NCBI GenBank assembly: GCA_016926955.1
Contig: JAFGNN010000003.1
Coordinates: 1-43,958, forward strand
Reading direction: 5' to 3'
From: Spirochaetales bacterium
GTDB taxonomy: Bacteria > Spirochaetota > Spirochaetia > Treponematales > UBA12059
DNA length: 43,958 nt
Of the stretch, positions 23,915-34,397 are shown in pieces. The position numbers were made by a program, and so were the translations under genes. A model generated the notes under the pieces. It worked only from the letters and a program-made list of their open reading frames with translations. It searched no databases and was not told the DNA's origin. Numbering within the stretch: position 1 is the stretch's first letter; every line of letters begins with the position of its first letter.

Positions 23915-25894
23915 TCACCATTCTTCCTTGCCGGCGCGAGCCGGCGGCAAAATGGCCCGCCCCTCGGGATACACGCAGTACAGCCTGAAATCCTCGCCGA
24001 CCGGCAGGATGGTGGCGAAGGCGAAGCCGGGGCGGACGGAGAAAAGCGTCTCGCCGTTCCGCGCGTCGACGGCGGATACGGTCCGGTCAGCGTCGTAGCC
24101 CCCGAAGACCGGGCGGCCAGCTTCCTCCCAGAACGCCAGGACGGGCCATTCAGGCCAGGCGGCGCGCGAAACCTTCCGCTCCGCCAGGTCTATCAGGGCG
24201 TATTCGCCCGTGCCGAGTGGGACGGCCGCCCAGTTCCGCCGATCGCTGACCAGCGCGGCGCCCGGGGCCAGCGCGTCGCCCAGCGCGAGCAGGCCGGTGC
24301 GCCTGCCGCTCGAGGCTTCGTAGAAGACGATGGACGAGGCGCCCGGCTCGAGGATCGCGACCGAGCCGTCCGCGGAGAAGAAGCCGCGGCTTCCCTCCAC
24401 CCAGGCCGACTCGAAGGGCAGCCTCGTGACAAGCTCGCCGTCGGCGCTCCGGTAGACCCGGCTCGGCCCGTCCTCCGGCGAAACGAGGATGAAGCGGCCG
24501 TCGGCCGAGGCGTCGACCTCGAGCGGCCACTCGCCGAAGCCCGTCGCGCGGCCGAGCGGCTCGAGGCCCGCGGCGTCGAAGGCCAGGACCTCGTCGCGCG
24601 ACGAGGCCAGCAGGACCGTGCCCGCCGCGCCGAAGCGGAGCCGGTCGAGCCGGAAACCCACGGGAAGCGCGACGGAGCTCCGCGCGCCCGGGTGGCGCGA
24701 CAGGTTCCGGACGATGTCCGCGGGATGTGTCGGGAGCCCGCCCGCTTCGGGGATCGCGCCGGTCGCGATCCAGTCGCCGTAGGCGGCCGCCCAGATTCCC
24801 GCCGAACCCGCGAAGTACGGCGTCTCGGTCATCCAGGGGCCCGCGAGGAGCGGCCGCGAAGCTCCGGAGCGGATGAAGGCGACCCCGCCCTTCTGGTTGC
24901 CGATGACCGCGGTGCCGCCGGAATAAGCGACCTCCGCGACGTACGCGACTCCGTTCTCCGGCATTTCCGGGCCGGGCACGGAGTCGAGCGGAAAATCGGG
25001 GTCGGCGAGCGCCGACACCGGAACGACGCGGAGCGCGCCGCCGTACCTGAAAGCCGCCAGAAGCGAGCCGAAAGCGTCCGCTCCGGCGAAACCGAAAAAG
25101 AAGGGATCCAAGCGCTCCGTCTTCGCCATGCCGAGAAACTCGCCGGAATCGACCTCGTATAAGAGGGTCCGGCTCTCGCTCGCCAGCGCGAACTCCATGG
25201 CCAGCACCGAGCCGTCGGGCGACCAGACGACCCTGCCCGGCGTCGCGTAGTAGGGATCGCCCACGGGCGAAAGGTCGAAGGGAAGGGGCCTGGCCGCCCC
25301 GCCCGGAACCTCGAGCGCCTGGACCGCCCGTTCCTTGGTCAGGATCAGGGCGAGCGTGCCGTCCGGCGAGAGCGCGTAGGGGATGCCGCTCGGACCGCTG
25401 AATTCGACCGACGTTCCGGCTTCCAGGTCGACAAGCACCCACGAGTGACTCTCCATCTGCGAGCCGTTGCCGCTCGCCAATGCGAAACGCCCGCCAGGCG
25501 CGACGGCGGCGGTCTCGCCCAGCTGGCCCGTGCGCGCGATCCGGCGGGTTTCGAGCGTCGCGGGGTCGAGCAGGTAGCAGGGCGAACGGGGCAGGAGCAC
25601 GGCGAGCGAACCGTCCGCGGCCCAGCCGAGGGCGCTGACCTTCCGGTCGAAGCGGCGGCTCGCCAGGATACGCGCGTCCGAAGTCCGCCAGAGCGCCAGC
25701 TCGTCGTCACAGGAAATCGCGGCAAGGTTTCCGTCGGGCGAAACCGCGATCCGCGTCGCCAGGCCCCGATTGACGGGCTCGAAGATTTCGGATCCGGCGG
25801 CCTGGGCGGCGAGCGGCGGAACGGAGAGCGCCGCGAGGCCGAGAGCCAGGACGAGCGCGGAAGCGGGGCCGTGGGCTGGCGATCGTTTCATCAT
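23915..25894 (-). CDS. Secreted WD40/TolB-like beta-propeller protein
   Basis: The product is a 659-residue exported protein with a signal peptide (MMKRSPAHGPASALVLALGLAALSVPPLAAQA). The rest is a chain of beta-propeller-like repeats of about 40-45 residues: ATRIAVSPDGNLAAISCDDELALWRTSD, VVWSPDGSVLAMEF, SADGRFILVSPEDG, FSADGSVAILEPG. These SPDG turns are typical of WD40/TolB or PQQ-like propellers. I see no enzyme motif, so the function is unknown; binding or scaffolding in the periplasm is most likely. The start is set by GGAGG before tandem ATGs at 25894 and 25891; the open frame upstream is not supported. It is divergent from the BMP lipoprotein gene. Confidence 0.78.
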   Translation of the reverse strand: MMKRSPAHGPASALVLALGLAALSVPPLAAQAAGSEIFEPVNRGLATRIAVSPDGNLAAISCDDELALWRTSDARILASRRFDRKVSALGWAADGSLAVLLPRSPCYLLDPATLETRRIARTGQLGETAAVAPGGRFALASGNGSQMESHSWVLVDLEAGTSVEFSGPSGIPYALSPDGTLALILTKERAVQALEVPGGAARPLPFDLSPVGDPYYATPGRVVWSPDGSVLAMEFALASESRTLLYEVDSGEFLGMAKTERLDPFFFGFAGADAFGSLLAAFRYGGALRVVPVSALADPDFPLDSVPGPEMPENGVAYVAEVAYSGGTAVIGNQKGGVAFIRSGASRPLLAGPWMTETPYFAGSAGIWAAAYGDWIATGAIPEAGGLPTHPADIVRNLSRHPGARSSVALPVGFRLDRLRFGAAGTVLLASSRDEVLAFDAAGLEPLGRATGFGEWPLEVDASADGRFILVSPEDGPSRVYRSADGELVTRLPFESAWVEGSRGFFSADGSVAILEPGASSIVFYEASSGRRTGLLALGDALAPGAALVSDRRNWAAVPLGTGEYALIDLAERKVSRAAWPEWPVLAFWEEAGRPVFGGYDADRTVSAVDARNGETLFSVRPGFAFATILPVGEDFRLYCVYPEGRAILPPARAGKEEW

Positions 25895-25974
25895 CGGTTC
25901 CTCCGTCATCATCTGTTCCTTCGTCGGGTCGATCATAACCCACGAGACGGAATCGCGCACCTCAGGCCTCCGCA

Positions 25975-26003
25975 TGGACGGCCCCCGGTCCCGGGAGTAT
26001 GCT
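25975..26003 (+). promoter_or_regulatory. Promoter of the BMP lipoprotein gene
   Basis: TGGACG (25975-25980) and TATGCT (25998-26003) are separated by 17 nt, with GGAGG and the ATG following at 26014 and 26026. The RNA start would fall near 26010, giving a short leader. Confidence 0.4.
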
Positions 26004-26025
26004 GGAGGCCGACGGAGGGAAGCAC

Positions 26026-27114
26026 ATGGCGCGGAACGGACTCGGAAAAAACATGGCGGCAGCGCTGGCGGCGGCGCTGCTCCTCGCCTCCTGCGGCACC
26101 ACGGGCGGCGGGGCCGACACGCGTACCGAGGCGGACATCGTCTACACGAAGAAGCCGGTGTCGGCCGCCGCCCTCGGGGTCGAAGGCCAGGCGAACGACG
26201 CGAGCTTCGCCGCGCTCGCGGCCGAGGCCGGGCGCATCGCCGCGGAATCAGGCGTCCGCGTCGAACTCGCGAACGAGGCCCTGGACCACTACGACGACGC
26301 ACGCGTCGACGAACGCATCGAGGCGTGGCAAGCCGAGGGCCGCGACCGCCTCGTCGCGCTGTCGTGGTTCTTCCAGGCGAACGTCGAGGCGGCGGCCGCG
26401 CGGCATCCGGAAGCCCGCTTCGCGATCCTGGAAGGCGGCGCGACCGCTCCGAACATCGTCGGCGTCAGGTTCCGGGAGCAGGAAGCCGCCTTCGTCGCCG
26501 GCTGGGCGGCCGCCCTGGTCGCGAAGGACCGCGGGCTGCCCGCCGTCGGCTTCCTGGGAGTCCTCGAGAACGCCTTCGAGGTTTCGCTCGAGGCCGCCTT
26601 CGGCGCGGGAGCCCGGGCGGCCTGGCCCGAGGTGGCGCTTGAGGTTTATTACCTTCCGGAAAGCGGCGCAGAAAACCGGGAAGGCAAGCTCGCCGAGGCC
26701 CTGTACGCCCGCGGCGCGGCGGCCATCGTCCTTTCCCCCTACTTTTACATGACGATCCCGGTGCTCGAAGCCGCCGCGCTCCGCTCGGCCTCGGGCGATC
26801 CGCGCTGGGTCATCGGCCTGATCGACGATCCGCGGGCATTCCTTGGTTGGAATCCGCAACCGAACCTGCTCGTGTCCGTGACGGGGAAACGTACGGCCCT
26901 GGCCGTCGAAGCCCTCCGCCTGCTGGCCGCGGAAGAGTTCGAGGGCGGCCGCTCCGTGGCGCTCGGCGCCGCCGAGGGCGCCTGGGAGCTCAGTACCGGC
27001 AATCCGCCGGAGGGCGAGCCCCTCGTCCCCGAACTGCAAAGCGTTTTGGAGCGGCTCGCCGCGGACGAGTTCGAGCTGCCGGACTTCCCCGAGGAGCGCT
27101 ACCTGGGCCGCTGA
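26026..27114 (+). CDS. BMP-family substrate-binding lipoprotein (TmpC/PnrA-like)
   Basis: The product is a 362-residue lipoprotein (LLASC, Cys23) of the basic membrane protein family. Family signals include the opening [43 protein letters not shown], and the hallmark [22 protein letters not shown] followed by VGFLGVLEN. Members such as PnrA (TmpC of Treponema) bind purine nucleosides for ABC import; others act as antigens or regulators. No transporter genes adjoin it, so either it works with a distant permease or it has another role. The ATG at 26026 has GGAGG 7 nt upstream. Confidence 0.82.
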   Translation: MARNGLGKNMAAALAAALLLASCGTTGGGADTRTEADIVYTKKPVSAAALGVEGQANDASFAALAAEAGRIAAESGVRVELANEALDHYDDARVDERIEAWQAEGRDRLVALSWFFQANVEAAAARHPEARFAILEGGATAPNIVGVRFREQEAAFVAGWAAALVAKDRGLPAVGFLGVLENAFEVSLEAAFGAGARAAWPEVALEVYYLPESGAENREGKLAEALYARGAAAIVLSPYFYMTIPVLEAAALRSASGDPRWVIGLIDDPRAFLGWNPQPNLLVSVTGKRTALAVEALRLLAAEEFEGGRSVALGAAEGAWELSTGNPPEGEPLVPELQSVLERLAADEFELPDFPEERYLGR

Positions 27115-27157
27115 ATCCGCGCGGACGTCCTTGCCGCGCGGAAACCATGCCGCGTCC

Positions 27158-27187
27158 TTGCCTCGCGGGCATCCGCGCGGCTACCAT
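27158..27187 (+). promoter_or_regulatory. AAA+ gene promoter, probably leaderless
   Basis: TTGCCT (27158-27163) and TACCAT (27182-27187) are 18 nt apart. The -10 ends 7 nt before the ATG at 27195, and no Shine-Dalgarno lies in between. Confidence 0.42.
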
Positions 27188-27194
27188 CGCGGCC

Positions 27195-29033
27195 ATGAAG
27201 CGCGAAGCATGGAAGGCGGCCCTGGCCGCGCACGGAGTCCCGTCCCTCGGCGTCCGCGAGGCGGAGATCCTCGAGCGGCTGGAAGGCCTGGCCACAGGTG
27301 ATCGGGCCGCCGTCGAGGGCGCCGCGCATGGCCGCATCGAGAACGGCCCGGGAGGACTCAACGGCGTCCTCGTCGCGGTGTCGGGTTTCCTGGCCTTCGT
27401 GGCGCCAGCCCCCGGAGCCTTCCGCGTCTGGTCGCGGGCCAGCCTCGATTCGGGCGGGCCCGCCCTGCCGCTCCGCGTCGGCACGACCTGGTCGGCGCGG
27501 GGACAGACCTGGAAGCTGGAAGCGCCCGGCGCCGAAGCCGCCCCTCCCCCGCCCCGCCCGCCGCGCCGCACCGAACCGAAGGCGCCGGCGCGTTCGGCCG
27601 ACGGCGCCTCGGACGAGCTCCTCGTGGCCACGGCGCGCCGCTTCGTCGAGGCGGTCGCCGCCGAGCTCGACGCCCTGCTGCCGGACGCCTGGGGACTCGC
27701 GGCGGCCTGCTACGACCGCGAAGGCCTCGGCCACCCGAGCCGCCGCGCCTTCGCCGCGCTCAGCTTCCTGCCCCTGATACCCGACGCGGGGCCCGGCCCC
27801 GACGGCATGAAGCCCTTCTTCCGCGATTCCACCCTCGACCGCGCCGAGCTCGAGGAGCTCATGCGCCACGCGGGCCTCGTCGAGTCGCGCGTCGCCGCGG
27901 CGCGCATGAAACCCTGGGGCGCCGGGCTCGCGGCCCTGAAGCGCGCCGACGAGGAAACGGGGGGCGCCCGCTTCGCGCGCGCGGCCGAAGCCTTCATGCA
28001 GTGGGCGGACGTCTTCGTCACCGCGGGGCAGCTCGGAGCGGGCGACGGGGATTTCCTCAAGGCGCTCAACCACCGCGTCATGCACGGCGGCGCCTCTCCG
28101 GCGGCTGGGGGCGAAGCAGTTCGTGACGGGGTGAATTTGGCCGGAGGCGCCGCCGGCGCGGGGGCGGGCGCCGCTCCTTTCCCCGGAAACGAAAAACCCG
28201 ACCCCGAAGCGGCCAGGAAGCGCCTCGCGGACGCGATCGCCAAGCTTGAAGCGCTGACCGGCATGGAGCCCATAAAGGAGCAGGTGAAGAGCCTCTCCAA
28301 CCTGATGCGCGTGCACCGCAAGCGCGAGGACCTCGGGCTGAAAGTCCCGCGCGTCTCGCTGCACTCGGTGTTCACCGGCAGGCCCGGCACCGGCAAGACC
28401 ACCGTCGCGCGCCTGCTCGGCGAGATCTTCGCGGCCCAGGGCTTCCTGGCCAGGGGGCACCTGGTCGAAACCGACCGCGCCTCGCTGGTGGCGGGCTTCG
28501 TGGGCCAGACCGCGGGCAAAGTGGACGAGGCCGTAGGCAAGGCCCTCGACGGCGTCCTCTTCATCGACGAGGCCTACACCCTGGCGCCCGCCGAGGGCGG
28601 CAACGACTTCGGACGCGAGGCCATCGAGACCCTCCTCAAGCGCATGGAGGACTGGCGCGAACGCCTGGTGGTCGTGGTCGCCGGCTATCCCGACGAGATG
28701 GAGCGCTTTCTCGACGCCAACCCCGGCCTCGCGAGCCGCTTCGGCCGCCGCTTCGTCTTCGACGATTTCTCGCCCGAGGAGCTCGAGGCGATCTTCCTGC
28801 GCTTCTGCGCGGAAGCGGGCATGAAGCTGACCGAAGGCGCGCTCGGCAAGTTGCGCGTGTACCTGCGCGCCGCCTGGGAGCTCCGCGACCGCAGCTTCGG
28901 CAACGGCCGCTTCGCGCGCAACCTGTTCGAAAAGGCGCTCGAGCGGCAGGCGGACCGCCTGGCGGGCTTCGCCGAGCTCGGCGTCGAGCTGCTTTCCACC
29001 ATCGAGGAAGGGGATTTGCCGGACCGCCTGTAG
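27195..29033 (+). CDS. CbxX/SpoVK-type AAA+ ATPase with unassigned N-terminal half
   Basis: The product is a 612-residue cytoplasmic protein. The C-terminal part (about residues 340-612) is an AAA+ module of the CbxX/CfqX/SpoVK group: [18 protein letters not shown], Walker A GRPGTGKT (395-402), [14 protein letters not shown], Walker B VLFIDEAY with Asp458-Glu459, and an arginine-finger segment [14 protein letters not shown]. Relatives remodel protein complexes, for example Rubisco activase CbbX or the ESX protein EccA. Residues 1-340 match nothing I recognise; they hold a Pro/Ala-rich linker (about 115-135) and a helical domain (about 140-310). The start at 27195 is preferred because of the promoter geometry; an upstream ATG at 27147 is possible. 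It has no clear operon partner, so the target is unknown. Confidence 0.82.
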   Translation: MKREAWKAALAAHGVPSLGVREAEILERLEGLATGDRAAVEGAAHGRIENGPGGLNGVLVAVSGFLAFVAPAPGAFRVWSRASLDSGGPALPLRVGTTWSARGQTWKLEAPGAEAAPPPPRPPRRTEPKAPARSADGASDELLVATARRFVEAVAAELDALLPDAWGLAAACYDREGLGHPSRRAFAALSFLPLIPDAGPGPDGMKPFFRDSTLDRAELEELMRHAGLVESRVAAARMKPWGAGLAALKRADEETGGARFARAAEAFMQWADVFVTAGQLGAGDGDFLKALNHRVMHGGASPAAGGEAVRDGVNLAGGAAGAGAGAAPFPGNEKPDPEAARKRLADAIAKLEALTGMEPIKEQVKSLSNLMRVHRKREDLGLKVPRVSLHSVFTGRPGTGKTTVARLLGEIFAAQGFLARGHLVETDRASLVAGFVGQTAGKVDEAVGKALDGVLFIDEAYTLAPAEGGNDFGREAIETLLKRMEDWRERLVVVVAGYPDEMERFLDANPGLASRFGRRFVFDDFSPEELEAIFLRFCAEAGMKLTEGALGKLRVYLRAAWELRDRSFGNGRFARNLFEKALERQADRLAGFAELGVELLSTIEEGDLPDRL

Positions 29034-29056
29034 CGCGCGACCGGCCTTCCGGCGCC

Positions 29057-29788
29057 TCAGCCCCAGACCGTCTCGGCGCGCGCCACCAGGTCGGCTCCAC
29101 GGCGCAGCTCGGAGAGGACGCCGGAGCCGCCCCTCGCCCAGCGGGCTTCCAGCTTTTCGCCCTCGAGCGCTTCGTTGGCGAATTCCACGCGGAGCTCGCG
29201 GAGGCCCGAACCGCGTTCGGAACGCGGCACCGCGTCCACCAGCCAGTCGATGAGCCAGGCGTTGTTGGCGTGGCCGTTGTGGTCGATGCAGGCGGGCCGC
29301 ACCGCGGGTTCGAAGGAGAGCGCGGTCTCCGCCGCGGCGGGCACCGCGTGCCGGAAATCGGCGACCGGGTGCGGCAGGTCCACCTTCATGTCGGGCGAAA
29401 GCAGGCGCTCGGGCCGCAGGGGACGGCGCGCCGCGAAATCCACCACCAGATAGGCGTAGACCGCGCGGACCAGGCTCGAGCCGTCAGCGCCGAGCATGGC
29501 CAGATCGCGCAGGGCGAAGAGCCGTTCGGTGCCCGCGGGCCAGGTGCGCACCGTCACGCGGTCGCCGGCTACCGGCAGGGCGTCGATCCGCACGTCGATG
29601 CGAGAGAGCATCCAGGTGCGGCCCTCCGCCTGCAGATGCTCCATGCCGATGCCGAGCTCCGAAGCCGACAGCCCGGCCGCTTCCTGCAGGAAATTCGCCA
29701 TCGAGAGGACGCGGAAATCGCTGCCATAGCCGCAGTCGAAGCCGTGTACCGGATAAGACACGTCGAGCGCGCGGGCGATCTGGTTCAT
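29057..29788 (-). CDS. Acyl-ACP thioesterase (FatA/FatB-like)
   Basis: The product is a 243-residue soluble double-hotdog protein of the acyl-ACP thioesterase family, which releases free fatty acids from acyl carrier protein. The N-terminal hotdog includes MANFLQEAAGLSASELGIG and GRTWMLSRIDVRI; the second contains CIDHNGHANNAWLIDWLVDAVP, the D-x-N-x-H pattern that carries catalytic residues in this family. Length agrees with bacterial members. The ATG at 29788 has AAGGAG 8-9 nt upstream. It is convergent with the AAA+ gene, with 23 bp between the stops and no evident terminator. Confidence 0.87.
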   Translation of the reverse strand: MNQIARALDVSYPVHGFDCGYGSDFRVLSMANFLQEAAGLSASELGIGMEHLQAEGRTWMLSRIDVRIDALPVAGDRVTVRTWPAGTERLFALRDLAMLGADGSSLVRAVYAYLVVDFAARRPLRPERLLSPDMKVDLPHPVADFRHAVPAAAETALSFEPAVRPACIDHNGHANNAWLIDWLVDAVPRSERGSGLRELRVEFANEALEGEKLEARWARGGSGVLSELRRGADLVARAETVWG

Positions 29789-29944
29789 GCGGGAACTCCT
29801 TACGGACCGTCATGATACCTGAGCCGGCGGCTGCGCGTCGACCGGGAATCCGGGCCGATCGAACGGGGCCGTGACAGGATTTTACGCTTGCGCCGGAGGT
29901 GTTTCTGCGCGACGATATCCCGACCGATCGATTGGGGGTTTCAC

Positions 29945-31135
29945 ATGCCGCGCACCGTCCCTGTCGCCCTCGCGGGCGCCGTCGCATCGACGGCTGTTCT
30001 GGCCTGGCTCTTCGCTCTGCCGGGCGTCGCGGGGCTTTTCCATTGGGGCTACCAGCGGCCGGCCTTCGTGGCCCTGGCCCTGCTCGCGGCCGTGCCGCCC
30101 GCCCTGCTCCTCGTCGCGCTGGCCGCCCGTCGCCTCGTTTCCGAGCGGGCGGCCCGGTATCCGCGCGCGGTAGCGGCGCTGGCGGGCGGACTCGGCCTCC
30201 TCGTTTCGCTCGCTGCCTGCGTGGGCGTGTCCGTCGCGCCGCTGCCGGGACGTCCTGCCGACTCGCCTCTCCGGCTCGTGGACGAGCGCGTCGGCATCGC
30301 TCCGGGATCCGCGCTGGTCCGGCTCTCATTCTCCTCCGATCCCCACTTCGGCGCCGCGAGCTCCGACCCGAGCGCCCGCGAAGATATCATCCGCGGCGTC
30401 GCCTCGTCCGTGCCGGCGCGCGACGCCTTCCTGGTTCTGGGCGACCATGTCGAGATGGGAATGTTCGCGAAACCCTGGAAAGAGGAAGCCGAGGCCTTCG
30501 CGCGCCTCGCCCCGGACCTGCCCCTCGTCGGCCTCATGGGAAACCACGACGCCCTTGTCAACGGCGCTCCGCGCTGGCGCGCCTACTGGAAACCCGACGG
30601 CGCCGACCCGGACTCCGGCTCTCCCTACTACCGCTCCTTCGACGCCGGCCCGGCAAGCATCGTAATCCTCGACCTGCTCTGGGGCGCCGAACGCTTTTCG
30701 CGCAAGCAGGAAGCCTGGCTCGAGCGAACGCTCGCCGCCATTCCTCCCGAAAGGCCCGTCATCGTGCTCTCCCACGCCTTCGCCTGGGCCTCCGGCTACG
30801 TCGACCCCGCCTCGCGGCGCCCCTGGTACGACGAGGCCGAGGTCATCGCGAAAGTCAGTCCCATCCTCGAGAAGTACCGGGTCGAGCTGATGATCTCGGG
30901 CCACAACCACTATCTCGAGCTGCTCGAGTCGAAGGGGGTCGCCTACGCGCTCGTCGGGGCCATGGGCGGCAAGCCGGACCCCGAGCCGAGCTACCGTTCA
31001 CCGGCCTCGAAATGGATCGCCGTCGGCACCCACGGGTGGCTGGACCTCGACGCGAGCGCCGCGGGGCTCGCACTCGTCTTCCGCGACCGGACAGGAGCCG
31101 CGCTCAAGGAAGCGTTCGTGGAGACCCGGCCGTGA
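29945..31135 (+). CDS. Membrane-anchored metallophosphoesterase
   Basis: The product is a 396-residue protein with three hydrophobic segments in the first 100 residues (about 7-29, 39-61, 76-98), followed by a calcineurin-like phosphoesterase domain. The metal-binding motifs are in order: SSDPHFG (Asp132, His134), VLGDHVE (Asp167), MGNHDA (Asn200, His201), LSHAFAW and SGHNHYLEL. The catalytic domain probably faces the periplasm. Substrates in this broad family range from nucleotides to phospholipids and cannot be chosen here. The ATG at 29945 has a G-rich site. Its stop overlaps the GTG start of the chemoreceptor gene (GTGA), so the two are coupled. Confidence 0.85.
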   Translation: MPRTVPVALAGAVASTAVLAWLFALPGVAGLFHWGYQRPAFVALALLAAVPPALLLVALAARRLVSERAARYPRAVAALAGGLGLLVSLAACVGVSVAPLPGRPADSPLRLVDERVGIAPGSALVRLSFSSDPHFGAASSDPSAREDIIRGVASSVPARDAFLVLGDHVEMGMFAKPWKEEAEAFARLAPDLPLVGLMGNHDALVNGAPRWRAYWKPDGADPDSGSPYYRSFDAGPASIVILDLLWGAERFSRKQEAWLERTLAAIPPERPVIVLSHAFAWASGYVDPASRRPWYDEAEVIAKVSPILEKYRVELMISGHNHYLELLESKGVAYALVGAMGGKPDPEPSYRSPASKWIAVGTHGWLDLDASAAGLALVFRDRTGAALKEAFVETRP

Positions 31136-32961
31136 GGGCGCGCGGCTCCGCTCGGGATTTCCGCGGCATGGGCCTGTCGGGCCGATTCGCCGTTCTCTCG
31201 GTGCTCTCCGTATCGTCGATAGTCGCGATCGCGGGGCTGTTCTTCATGACGACCGCGGGCCTCCGCGCGAGGCTTACCGAAGCCACCGACACGGACATCC
31301 CGAGGTTGATCAGGCTGCAGGAAGGCGTCAAGAACCTGCTCGACGTGCAGACCGGCCTGTCGCGCCTCCTGAACACCGCCGCGACGGGGGCCTTCTCCAC
31401 CGAACAGCTCCGGCAACGGGGCGATGAGGTCAGGACCTCCCTCGCGTTCTTCATGTCCTCGACGGACGCGCTCGGCGTCTCCGCGTACATGGACGAATAC
31501 TTCGACAAGTTCTCCCGTTTCGTCGAAGAGTCGCTGGTCGCCTTGATCGAACAGGGCGCCGCCGAGGCCGCGACCCTGGCTGACGGAGCCTGGGACGCCG
31601 CGAGGCTGGCCCGCTCTCACCTGGAGATGGAGCTCGACGCCTCGCGCGACGACTTCGCCGAGTTCGAGGCGGAGGCTGCTTCCATACAGACCAGGAACGG
31701 CATCGTCCAGGGCGCCGCGGCGGCGGTGTTCACCCTCCTCAACGTGCTGCTCTCGGTCGCGCTCTCGCGCCTCGTGCTGCGGCCCCTCTCGTCGGCGGCC
31801 GCCGCGATCCACCGGCTCGAGGAAGGCGACTTTGCCACGCCCATGCCGACCACGAAGGCCAGGGCGGAGATGGCGAGGCTTCTGGGCGATGTCGAGTCCT
31901 TGAGGCGCAACCTCGAGACCGGTTTCGGCAAGGTCGCCGAAGCCGCAGGAGGGACCCTGGTTTCGACCCGCACCCTGTCGGAGGATTCCGAGCGCACGGT
32001 CGCCTTCCTCGACAGCGTCGAGACGTCGAACGATTCGATCCGGGAGCACATGGGCGGGCTCGGCGAGCGCGTCGCCGTGCTGGCCTCGGCCGCGGACGGC
32101 TTCGCCAAGGAGGTAGGCCGCGTCGACGCTTCGGTGGCCTCGCAAGCGGAAGCGGTCGAGGCGGTCCGCCAGGCCCTCTCGACGACGGGCATCGGGATCG
32201 GACGAACCGCCGAGATTTTCAGGGAAGAGGACCAGGTCGTGTCGTCGTTGCGGGAGCGGACTGCCGAGGCCGAATCACGGCTCGGCGCGACGCGCGACGA
32301 AATCGCGCGGCTCTCGGCCAGCGCCTCGGCCGTGCTCGGCCTCGTGACCGCCATCCAGGACATCAGCGAACGTACGAACCTGCTCGCGATGAACGCCGCC
32401 ATCGAGGCGGCGCACGCCGGAGCCGCGGGCAAGGGATTCGCCGTGGTTTCCGACGAGATCCGCAAGCTGGCGGAAAGCGCCCGGGGCAGCTCGGAGCGCA
32501 TCACCGGAACCGTGACCAAGATGGTCGAGGCCATCGACCGGACGGAAGAAAGCCAGTCCTCCCTGTCGGAGCTGCTCGGATTCTACATGGGCGAAACGGG
32601 CCGGCTCGGCGACCGACTTGACGAGAAACGCAAGCTCGTCGAACGCCTCGGCGCCGATTCGGCGGCGGTCTCCGAAGCATCCGACCGGCTCGAACACGCG
32701 CTGATCGAACTTCGCGCCGCGAGCGATTCCGCGCGCGGGGGACTCGCCTCCATGCGTACCGAGGTGAGCGCGACCGTCGAGACCACCGAAAGCGCGGTGG
32801 CCGAAACCGCGACGGTGTCAAGGAACGTGGCCGAGCTCGCGGTTCTTTCCCGGCGCATAGCAGAGGCGGGCGTCGCCGGACGGCGCGCGGTCGAGACGCT
32901 GGAGGAAGCCATGCTCGCCTTCTCGACCGTGGTGCCGGTCAAGGGCGACGACCCGGCCTGA
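31132..32961 (+). CDS. Methyl-accepting chemotaxis protein
   Basis: The product is a 609-residue chemoreceptor. TM1 (about residues 17-42, [20 protein letters not shown]) and TM2 (about 200-222) enclose a ~155-residue periplasmic, mostly helical sensor. A HAMP region follows ([19 protein letters not shown]), then a long coiled coil with the conserved hairpin tip [25 protein letters not shown] that contacts CheA and CheW. There is no C-terminal NWETF-like pentapeptide. The GTG at 31132 overlaps the phosphoesterase stop and has GGAG 8 nt upstream; an ATG at 31168 is an alternative start. Its ligand is unknown. A strong terminator follows. Confidence 0.9.
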   Translation: MRARGSARDFRGMGLSGRFAVLSVLSVSSIVAIAGLFFMTTAGLRARLTEATDTDIPRLIRLQEGVKNLLDVQTGLSRLLNTAATGAFSTEQLRQRGDEVRTSLAFFMSSTDALGVSAYMDEYFDKFSRFVEESLVALIEQGAAEAATLADGAWDAARLARSHLEMELDASRDDFAEFEAEAASIQTRNGIVQGAAAAVFTLLNVLLSVALSRLVLRPLSSAAAAIHRLEEGDFATPMPTTKARAEMARLLGDVESLRRNLETGFGKVAEAAGGTLVSTRTLSEDSERTVAFLDSVETSNDSIREHMGGLGERVAVLASAADGFAKEVGRVDASVASQAEAVEAVRQALSTTGIGIGRTAEIFREEDQVVSSLRERTAEAESRLGATRDEIARLSASASAVLGLVTAIQDISERTNLLAMNAAIEAAHAGAAGKGFAVVSDEIRKLAESARGSSERITGTVTKMVEAIDRTEESQSSLSELLGFYMGETGRLGDRLDEKRKLVERLGADSAAVSEASDRLEHALIELRAASDSARGGLASMRTEVSATVETTESAVAETATVSRNVAELAVLSRRIAEAGVAGRRAVETLEEAMLAFSTVVPVKGDDPA

Positions 32962-32972
32962 CGGACTGCGGT

Positions 32973-33014
32973 AAAAAAGCCCCCGGGAGGCGAACCTTCC
33001 GGGGGCTGTTTTTT
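32973..33014. terminator. Strong bidirectional terminator after the chemoreceptor gene
   Basis: A 13-bp stem with one G-T pair (32979-32991 with 32996-33008, around CGAA) is bordered by six A residues on the left and a run of T on the right, so it works on both strands between convergent genes. Confidence 0.88.
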
Positions 33015-33028
33015 ATCGTCTCGCGGTG

Positions 33029-33112
33029 CGCGAAGGCGCTATGCGTTCTTCCTGAGAATCGACGAAGGGCGTCCCGCCCTTCGTCGCCGCGAAGGCGCTA
33101 TGCGCCTTCGCG
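33029..33112. repeat. 17-bp direct repeats and two tandem hairpins
   Basis: CGCGAAGGCGCTATGCG occurs at 33029-33045 and again at 33088-33104. Between them lies a perfect 12-bp hairpin with a 3-nt loop (33060-33071 / 33075-33086). The second copy extends into a perfect 10-bp hairpin (33088-33097 / 33103-33112) that contains the stop codon of the M20 peptidase gene. The upstream copy looks like a duplication of that gene's end. Confidence 0.6.
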
Positions 33113-34333
33113 AAGCATCAACGAAGCGAAGACCTTGGCGTCGCCGACGATGTTCGCGATCTGGGCGTTCTCGTTCGGCTGGTGCATCGTCTCGTCCTGG
33201 CGGGCCCAGACCACGCAGTCGAAGCCGGCTATGCGCAGGTACGCGCCTACCGTGCCGCCGCCGATGCCGACCGCGCGGGCTTCGACGCCGTAGACTTCCT
33301 TGACCGCCTTCTGGAGCAAGGGCACGACCGGCGTGTCCGCGGGCGTCGCCGGCGACTCGTTCCGCTGGACGATCTCGCGCGCCATCTTCACGCCGTACTT
33401 CTTTTCGACCTCGCGCATGCGCGCGTCCACGGCCTCGAGCACCGCGTCGACGGAGTAGGTCGGCAGGATGCGCATGTCGACGTAGAAGACGTCCTCAGCG
33501 GGGATGGTGTTGATGTTCGGGACGTTCGCTTCCTTCTTGGTCGGCGTGATGGTGGTGCGGTCCGGGTCGAAGAGCGGGTCGCGCGCGGTGAAGGTGTCGC
33601 GCTCGAGCTCGTTGAGCTTGAGCGCCAGCTCGCAGTTGGCCAGGAAGGCATTGGCTCCGACGTCGGGCGTCGAGGCGTGGCACTGCTTTCCCTTGGTGAT
33701 CACCTTGAGCCAGCAGATGTTCTTCTCGGCCACCTCGATCTCGGATCCGTCGGGCTTGCCGCCGTCGGGAATGACGATGAGGTCGTCCTTGCGGAAGAGG
33801 GACCGGTTCTCGAGAAGCCACTGGATGCCGAAGACCGAGCCGAATTCCTCGTCGGCGACGAAGAGGAGCTTGACCGTGTGCGCGGGCTTCGCGCCCGCCT
33901 CGACGAGCGCGGCGGCGGCCACGGCGCCCGCGACCAGGCCCTGGTGGTTATCCTCGACGCCGCGGCCGTAGATCTTGCCGTCCCTGACCGTCACCTCGAA
34001 AGGATCGGTATCCCAGAGCGAGCGTTCGCCCTCGGGCACCACGTCGAGATGGGCCATGATCCAGAGTCGCTTCGTATCGTCGGCGCCCGGGATGGTGGCG
34101 ACGATGTTCGGGCGGACGCCGCCCTCGGCGCGCGGATCCGGCGCGTCGTGGCGCTCGATCGCCGTGATGCCCTTGGCGCGGAGCCATTTCTCGAGGGCTT
34201 CAGCCTTGCGGAGCTCGCCCGTTCCGCCCGATTCGGGCGCGATGGCCGGAATCGCCACGAGTAGCTTCTCGAGCTCGATGACAAGCGGCTCGGCGCGGTC
34301 GAGAGCGGAGAATATGGTCTGCTTGTTCGACAT
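33098..34333 (-). CDS. M20-family metallopeptidase (dipeptidase/deacylase)
   Basis: The product is a 411-residue cytoplasmic zinc peptidase of the M20 family. Metal and catalytic residues are visible: WIMAHLDVVPEG (His95, Asp97), GRGVEDNHQG (Asp128), ADEEFGS (Glu162-Glu163) and PDGGKPDG, with a lid domain in the middle (FYVDMRILPTYSVDAVLEAVD). The C-terminal GIGGGTVGAYLR is typical of PepV/Sapep-like members that cut dipeptides or remove acyl groups. Exact substrate is unknown. The ATG at 34333 has a GGAGG site. The gene follows galE by 64 bp, a gap holding the short palindrome GCCCCGCGGGGC (34351-34362). Confidence 0.9.
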   Translation of the reverse strand: MSNKQTIFSALDRAEPLVIELEKLLVAIPAIAPESGGTGELRKAEALEKWLRAKGITAIERHDAPDPRAEGGVRPNIVATIPGADDTKRLWIMAHLDVVPEGERSLWDTDPFEVTVRDGKIYGRGVEDNHQGLVAGAVAAAALVEAGAKPAHTVKLLFVADEEFGSVFGIQWLLENRSLFRKDDLIVIPDGGKPDGSEIEVAEKNICWLKVITKGKQCHASTPDVGANAFLANCELALKLNELERDTFTARDPLFDPDRTTITPTKKEANVPNINTIPAEDVFYVDMRILPTYSVDAVLEAVDARMREVEKKYGVKMAREIVQRNESPATPADTPVVPLLQKAVKEVYGVEARAVGIGGGTVGAYLRIAGFDCVVWARQDETMHQPNENAQIANIVGDAKVFASLMLREGA

Positions 34334-34397
34334 GGTGCCTCCATGGCCGCGCCCCGCGGGGCCGGCGTTACGGTTTCATTTCGATCCGGATGCGGAT

